The notes under the pieces were generated by a model that was not told the origin of the DNA, did not search any database, and was given only the letters and a program-made list of their open reading frames with translations. DNA of 64,000 bases. Origin: Rebecca billardiae RCC1528. Taxonomy: Eukaryota > Haptophyta. This document shows, in pieces, positions 57,560-64,000 of this stretch (position 1 is its first letter; every line of letters starts with the position of its first letter). The stretch covers positions 1,612,001 through 1,676,000 of the forward strand of contig OZ251230.1 of NCBI GenBank assembly GCA_965240325.2, written 5' to 3'. The position numbers and the translations under genes are program-made.

Positions 57560-57732
57560 GCATAGGCTTACTACCACGTCGTGACACATCGGCGTGGCAG
57601 GGACGACTTGTCGTTAGTAGTAGTAGTGACTCCCTTGTAGCCTCTTGTTGACGACTGCGCGCTGTCGCCTGCTACCATTTGCCAAAAGTCGTACAGCTGT
57701 ACTGAGAAATCCAATTACATACGAATAATCAG

Positions 57733-57830
57733 CATGCATGCATGCATGCATGCATGCATGCATATGCATATGCATATATATATACATATATATATATATG
57801 TATATATATATATACATATATATATATATT
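57733..57830. repeat. ATGC and TA repeats
   Basis: About eight ATGC units, then ATGCAT and TA runs with TACATA interruptions. Confidence 0.9.
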
Positions 57831-57968
57831 GTTTTTACCGTCGTCGTGCGACCGTCAATGATGATCAACTATACTGCGTCTGCTGCTGGTCCTGGTGAGC
57901 CTGCGTCCCGCTGCTGGGCGCTGCTGGGCGCAGTCCGCATGTGAAATTGATTATGCACGACATGAACT

Positions 57969-57970
<2 letters not shown>

Positions 57971-58012
<42 letters not shown>

Positions 58013-58161
58013 TATATATATATGTGTGTGTATACACACATATATATACATATATATCTATATCTATATGTATATCTATATCTATATCTATATCTATATC
58101 TCTATCTCTATCTCTATCTCTATCTCTATCTCTATCTCTATCTCTATCTCTATCTCTATAT
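57971..58161. repeat. GT, TA and CTATCT compound microsatellite
   Basis: A GT run (57974-58014), mixed TATG/TATA sequence, then CTATAT grading into about a dozen CTATCT hexamers. Confidence 0.95.
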
Positions 58162-58460
58162 AGTTATGAGGAGATGCATGAGCGCGCTGACGAAGTACGT
58201 GCGCGTGATGCCACTACTGATGATGTAGATCACTGCATCATGATGATGCTGATGCTGCGCGCTGATAGATCTGATGCGCGCAGATAGCACTAATAGCAGC
58301 ACGCTGCACGGGCCACGGCGCAGCCACTCAGTCACTCAGAGTGATTCGGCGGCCGGCAGATCGAAAAGTTAATACTAAGACTACTGTACGGCGGTAACGT
58401 CTTAGCAGCAGAGAATCGACGGTAGCGCGCGCGGTCCCGCGCCGATGAACGAGTTGTAGT

Positions 58461-58609
58461 AATTATGGCCCGCGGTGCAGGGCGGAGCGCGCAGCGTGGA
58501 GCCCGCACTGCGGGCCCGAACCACGTTTCAAAAAGATCTTTGATCAAAGAAAAAAGGGACGGGGCGGTGTTTTCCAGAGTGGAGGAGACCGAGTTTCGAT
58601 TTTTTGAGA
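58461..58609 (-). repeat. Dispersed repeat R1, right copy
   Basis: Inverted copy of 655-829, including TTTCAAAAAGATCTTTGATC and the adjoining GC-rich block. The sequence between R1's conserved halves differs (TGTTTTCCAGAGTGGAGG here). Confidence 0.8.
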
Positions 58610-60172
<1,563 letters not shown>

Positions 60173-62213
60173 TCAGTGCGCCGCCAGTGCCGCCTCGCCT
60201 GCCATGCGCTCTGCTGACCTCTCCAGAGCCTCCTCCTCCTGCCGCAGACCCCACTGCACGTACTCGGCCGACTCGGAGGCCTTGTACTCCTCGATCAGCG
60301 ATTGCACGACCGCTCTGCGCGCGGAGAGACGGCGGCGCGAGGGGCAGTGTGGCGAGAGTGCGGCGCGAGGGGAGCGATGGTTCAGCCCCTCGCATGCGCC
60401 GGCTCCGCGCGCTGCCGCAGCACGCGGCCCGGCGGGGCCGGTGGCGGGGCGCGCGCGGCCGCGGGGCGCGCGGCCGCGCACCGCGAGTCATCGAACTCGT
60501 CGAGCCCGTCGGAGAACATAGCGGTCTGCCTGTACGCCTCGATGAACGCGTTCCGGTTCTTCAGCTTGTCGAACTGCGAGAGCGCGCGCGAGAAGAGCGT
60601 GTGGATCGACGTGTGGTTGGCGAGCATCAGGCCGGAGACGCGGTGCGCCGTCTTGACATACGGCGACTTGCGCGAGAGCGCCACCTGGATCGACGCGGGC
60701 CCCCACGGGATGAACGTGGCGAGCCGGCGCTCGCGGATGCGCTGCAGCGACTTGTGCACCTGCGTCGGGTCGACCTCGCCCTGGATGATGTCCAGGATCG
60801 AGATGTAGCACCCTGCGCGCGCCGCGCGTGCGTCACGGCGCGCGTGTCCTCAGGCTTTTGCGCGGCCAAACGGCCCCGGGCGCGCGCGCGCGCGCGCGCG
60901 CACCCTTGCGCGTGGAGCACGAGACCATGATGTTCTTGGTCTGCAGCAGCCGGCGCATCACGTCCATCACGCTCGTCTTGCGCACCGCGGGCGCGTCGTG
61001 GTCGACGAGCGACAGCGGCGTGTAGCCCGTCATCAGGAAGTGGAGCCGCGGCGTCGGGATGAGCGACGACACGAGGCCGATCAGGTCGTTGTTCATGTAC
61101 CCGGGGAAGCGGAGGGTGTTGGTCGAGGCGGACATGACGGTGGAGACGAGCGAGTTGATCTGCGAGTTGGTCGGGTTGTCGATGTGCAGCCGCTCCACCG
61201 CGATCCGGTTGAGCGCCGTGTTGTCGAGCACGACGACCGCGTCCGCGTTGAGCGTGAGCCGCTTGAGCGTGAGCACCGAGTTGTACGGCTGCACCACCAC
61301 GTCTGAGTGCTCGGTCTGGTTGGGGAAGACGGAGTAGGTCTGGATGAGCTTCTTGGGGAAGTGGTCGTTGAGCCGCTCGAGCAAGTACGAGCCCATCCCC
61401 GAGCCCGTCCCGCCCGCGATCGAGTGGCAGAGCACGAAGCCCTCGAGCGACTCGGAGCCGTCCGCCTCCCTGTCGATCATCTCCATGATCTCCTCCTGCA
61501 CCTTCTCCGCCGACTCGTAGCCGACGGCCCAGTTGTTGCCCGCGCCGCCGCCGTCCTTGGAGATGAAGACGTTCTCGGGGTTGAAGAGCTTCGGCAGCTC
61601 CGTCGTCAGGTTCGTCAGCACGCGCGGCTCGAGGTCGAGCAGCAGAGCGCGCGGCACGTAATGCTCGTCGTCGGCCTGCGCGAGCGAGCGGCGGTGGGGC
61701 AGCACACGCGCGCGCAGGCGCGCGGGCCTTGTGCTCAGCGCGGCGGTATGTGGAGGTGGCGCCTGGCGCGGTACCGGGGCATGCACCGAATCGCGCCGCC
61801 CTCCACGCTTCGCGCGGCCGACTGTCCTCGCGTGCACACACGCGACAGGCACGCAGTCGCGAGGCACCGGGGGGGGGGCGCGCGCAGACGCGTGCCGCAC
61901 CTGGTAGAAGAAGACGTCCTTGCGGTCAGTGCCCTGCGTCGCGTAGCTCTCGAGAATGCCCGAGTGATTGATGCCATGCTCCAAGCACAGCTGCTTCCAG
62001 AACTCCATACCGATCTGGTTGCCGCACTGGCCGCATTGCAGGGTGCTGCACGGCGCATGCGCGGGGCGCGGTACACGGTCAGCGCGGCGGCGGGCGACGG
62101 GCCCGGCGCTGCGGACGTGGGTGCCCGACACGACACGCATGGGCAGCAGCGCACTGCCCCCCGCGCGCCCGGGCCGCCGCGGCCGCCGCCGCGCACATGA
62201 TCTCGCGCGGCAT
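60173..62213 (-). CDS. TUBG: Gamma-tubulin
   Basis: Nucleates microtubules at basal bodies and other organising centres as part of the gamma-tubulin complex. Five exons: 62213-62197, 62045-61901, 61675-60904, 60812-60482, 60314-60173, joined by GT-AG introns of 151, 225, 91 and 167 nt. The product is 468 aa, normal for the family. The 17-nt first exon encodes MPREI and its phase-2 junction gives [18 protein letters not shown]. Diagnostic segments are [12 protein letters not shown]-like [43 protein letters not shown], the GTP-binding loop GGTGSGMGS, and [20 protein letters not shown]. The C-terminus ([20 protein letters not shown]) extends by a short Glu/Ala-rich tail. All catalytic and nucleotide-contact motifs look intact. 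Confidence 0.96.
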
Positions 62214-62843
62214 GGTCCACGTACGCCCGCTCGCTCGTTGGCAGCGATGGCGTCGCTGTGCAGACGGTTGGTCAGGTGAACTTCTTAGTGCGGCGAGCCG
62301 AAAAGGCGACAGGGGGGCTGCCGCCGCCCGGAGTGGTGGAACCCAGTCCGGGCGCGATTTCCGATTTCATTCACTCCCTCTTTTGCTCATCACTTTTCAA
62401 TGTCGATCGTCGTCGCGGGTCGCGGGAGCCGCCGCCGGGGACGTGACGGACGTCTCAGGACATCGATCAATCACTTCAATCGGCTCGGTCACAGTCTAAG
62501 CTAGTACTAGTCAGTAGTCGGACCGGCGAGGCCACGGGCAGGCGGGCCGACGGGCACGGTTGGAAGGAGGGTCACCCTCACCCACTCAGGCGGACCAGCA
62601 AGTGCTGACTCAGCAGCCGGCGCCGTTGGCCGGCGCGGCGTCTTCGCCCTTGCCCCGTCATTCGTCAGGAGGCCGCCGAAGCGGCGGGCGGCGCTGCAAT
62701 TCAGCGTCGCAGCCCGCTCGTTATCATAGTCATTACGGCGCACGTGAGAACGTAACAGAGGCAGTCCATGGCAAAGCCGCTGTGCCCTCGAGCCGCCCGA
62801 GACGTGCGCGCATTCGCCGGTCGAGCATGCTGAGGACACGCTG
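62214..62843. other. Intergenic between two minus-strand genes
   Basis: Contains the gamma-tubulin upstream region and the probable 3' UTR of the PAN-like gene. No further gene, repeat or microsatellite is recognised. Confidence 0.6.
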
Positions 62844-63453
62844 CTACGCCGACGACGGCTGCGTGAGGCCGACGGCCAGCGCGATTGTGATGGCGCCGGC
62901 GAGCAAGCACGCGACCGCAATGCCCCACTGCTTGGTCGTCTCGGGCGTGACGGGAGGGTCCGTCTTGACGTACGTGCCCCAGTCGGGGTCGTCAATGACG
63001 GTGTCGGACGTCTTGAAGAAGATCTGCAGCGTGCCGTCCGGGAAGCGGTCGTACGACTCAAACGTGAACGCCTGGCAAGACGGGTTGTAATCGCACAGGT
63101 CCATCGCGTCCTCGACAGTCAGCTCGACCTGGTCGCCGATCGTGTTGCCCATGGGCACGTAACCGCGGTAGTACGTGTACTCCGCTGCGACGAGCCGCGC
63201 GTGGGATAGCGTGGCGCGCCGCGGTGAGTGCGGGGGCGCGCGCGCCGCACGATGCCCGCTCGGTGAGCCGAGCGGCCGAGGCGCAATGGAAGGATCGCCG
63301 GGTGCACGCGCGAGAGCGATCACCATTCACGCAGTGGACGCACACCAACGCGAGTGCAAGTGTCCACGACAGCCGTGCACATGGTAATCGAGACACCGGC
63401 GCGGCGGACGCGCCAAACGCTCGTCTTCTTGCAGCCGCGAAGGCGGCGGGCAT
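62844..63453 (-). CDS. Small secreted or type I membrane protein with PAN-like module
   Basis: Protein of 156 aa in two exons (63453-63324, 63184-62844), with a GT-AG intron of 139 nt and a phase-1 junction. Residues about 23-42 (LSWTLALALVCVHCVNA) are a signal peptide, preceded by an Arg/Ala-rich head. The mature part begins EYTYYRGYVPMGNTIGDQVE. LTVEDAMDLCDYNPSCQAFTFESY (about 62-85) carries the Cys spacing and AFTF motif of PAN/Apple-like modules. A single transmembrane helix (WGIAVACLLAGAITIALAVGL, given here only as its position about 131-151) ends the protein with a five-residue tail. PAN modules bind protein or carbohydrate. The predicted topology is luminal or extracellular with a C-terminal anchor. 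The splice site joins the signal peptide to the module cleanly. Ligand unknown. Confidence 0.72.
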
Positions 63454-64000
63454 GTGCGGGCTCGCCGCGATGGCGCCTCCCCACTCGTCAGCTTTTCGGG
63501 CGGTCCGACCCGGTCCGGGAGCGCACTCCGCCCCGGGCGAGGGTGCGACGCCTGTCGCGTCGGTCGGGCTGACCAGTGACGCCTCCGTGCGGCGCGGCGC
63601 GCAAGGAGATCGGTGTGCGATACATCGCACTGCTCTCGCGCGCGCACCATCTTGACTGTGGACAGCGACCCGGTCTCGGATTCTCATTCTGTTTGAGACT
63701 TGGACGTCGACTGCGTTCTGGACAGGACCGGCCGGCAGAGGACATCGGTAGGCATTGGGTACGTGCGGTGGATGCTGCTGCTAGGCGCGGCCCGGGCGGT
63801 GACTGGCACTCGTGGAGTGCGCGCCGTGCGATAAACGGAGAGCAGTGGCGGGTCATGAATCGTGGGCCTGCCTCAAACGCCCGCCCTCGCGCAGTCGACC
63901 TGTGCCACGCGGTGCCTCGTCCTTGATCAAGACTCGGACAGTCCGAGATGTCCGTATTGTACCCCCATCCTCCGCTTGTGCGAGTCCTACGAGAATGGGG
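63454..64000. other. Upstream region or window edge
   Basis: Upstream of the PAN-like gene. In-frame extension of that gene to 63687 is open but Arg/Pro-rich and unconvincing. Nothing else is recognised up to the window end. Confidence 0.5.

Larger units (their letters stand above)
55971..57583. repeat. Near-perfect 1.6-kb palindrome carrying two LHC genes
   Basis: The left and right arms are reverse complements from about 55971 to 57583, centred near 56777. Start and stop codons of the two genes are exactly symmetrical (55995 with 57559, 56666 with 56888), so there are no indels across the coding arms. Only about 40-50 bp at the centre (about 56752-56800) and the outermost few bases break symmetry, the left outer edge holding a short extra block. 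Confidence 0.92.

Overview
The window looks like nuclear DNA of a flagellated, photosynthetic red-lineage eukaryote, most likely a haptophyte or similar microalga. It is very GC-rich, with islands of TA, CT and GT microsatellites. The genes have short GC-rich introns (91 to 494 nt), mostly GT-AG and one GC-AG. The gene content combines LHC-superfamily proteins resembling RedCAP, a flagellar-type dynein heavy chain, gamma-tubulin, AP2-domain proteins and sulfotransferases. The assignment to haptophytes is an inference from these features, not from any database search. I rebuilt all exon structures by hand, requiring splice dinucleotides, codon phase and family alignment to agree.

Layout. From 1.2 to 6.6 kb lie a three-exon gene joining an RFTS-like domain to two KH domains (minus) and, divergently, a plastid-type SnoaL-like protein. 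From 7.5 to 10 kb a GT92-like glycosyltransferase (minus) and a sulfotransferase (plus) sit head to head with 119 bp between start codons. From 10.3 to 12.3 kb is a putative DNA transposon with perfect 47-bp terminal inverted repeats inside TA/GT microsatellites. From 12.9 to 26.6 kb are three paralogous multi-AP2 genes (minus, plus, plus), a mu-like GST between the first two, and a second TIR-bounded element at 21 to 23 kb.

From 27.8 to 47.8 kb one eleven-exon dynein heavy chain gene (minus, 6,014 aa as reconstructed) fills 20 kb. It shares a 156-bp divergent spacer with an RBBP6/Mpe1-like DWNN-RING gene (plus). From 49 to 52.6 kb there is mostly non-coding DNA, then a second sulfotransferase (minus). 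From 53.5 to 57.6 kb are three nearly identical LHC-family genes, two of them forming a head-to-head palindrome of about 1.6 kb. From 60.2 to 63.5 kb are a five-exon gamma-tubulin gene and a small secreted PAN-like membrane protein gene, both minus.

The genes do not form one pathway. Dynein and gamma-tubulin are flagellar or cytoskeletal, the LHC trio is plastid light harvesting, and the GT92-like/sulfotransferase pair could act together on sulfated glycans. The strongest structural themes are compact divergent promoters, recent duplications (LHC palindrome, AP2 family, a 375-bp tandem repeat) and dispersed repeats shared by distant parts of the window.
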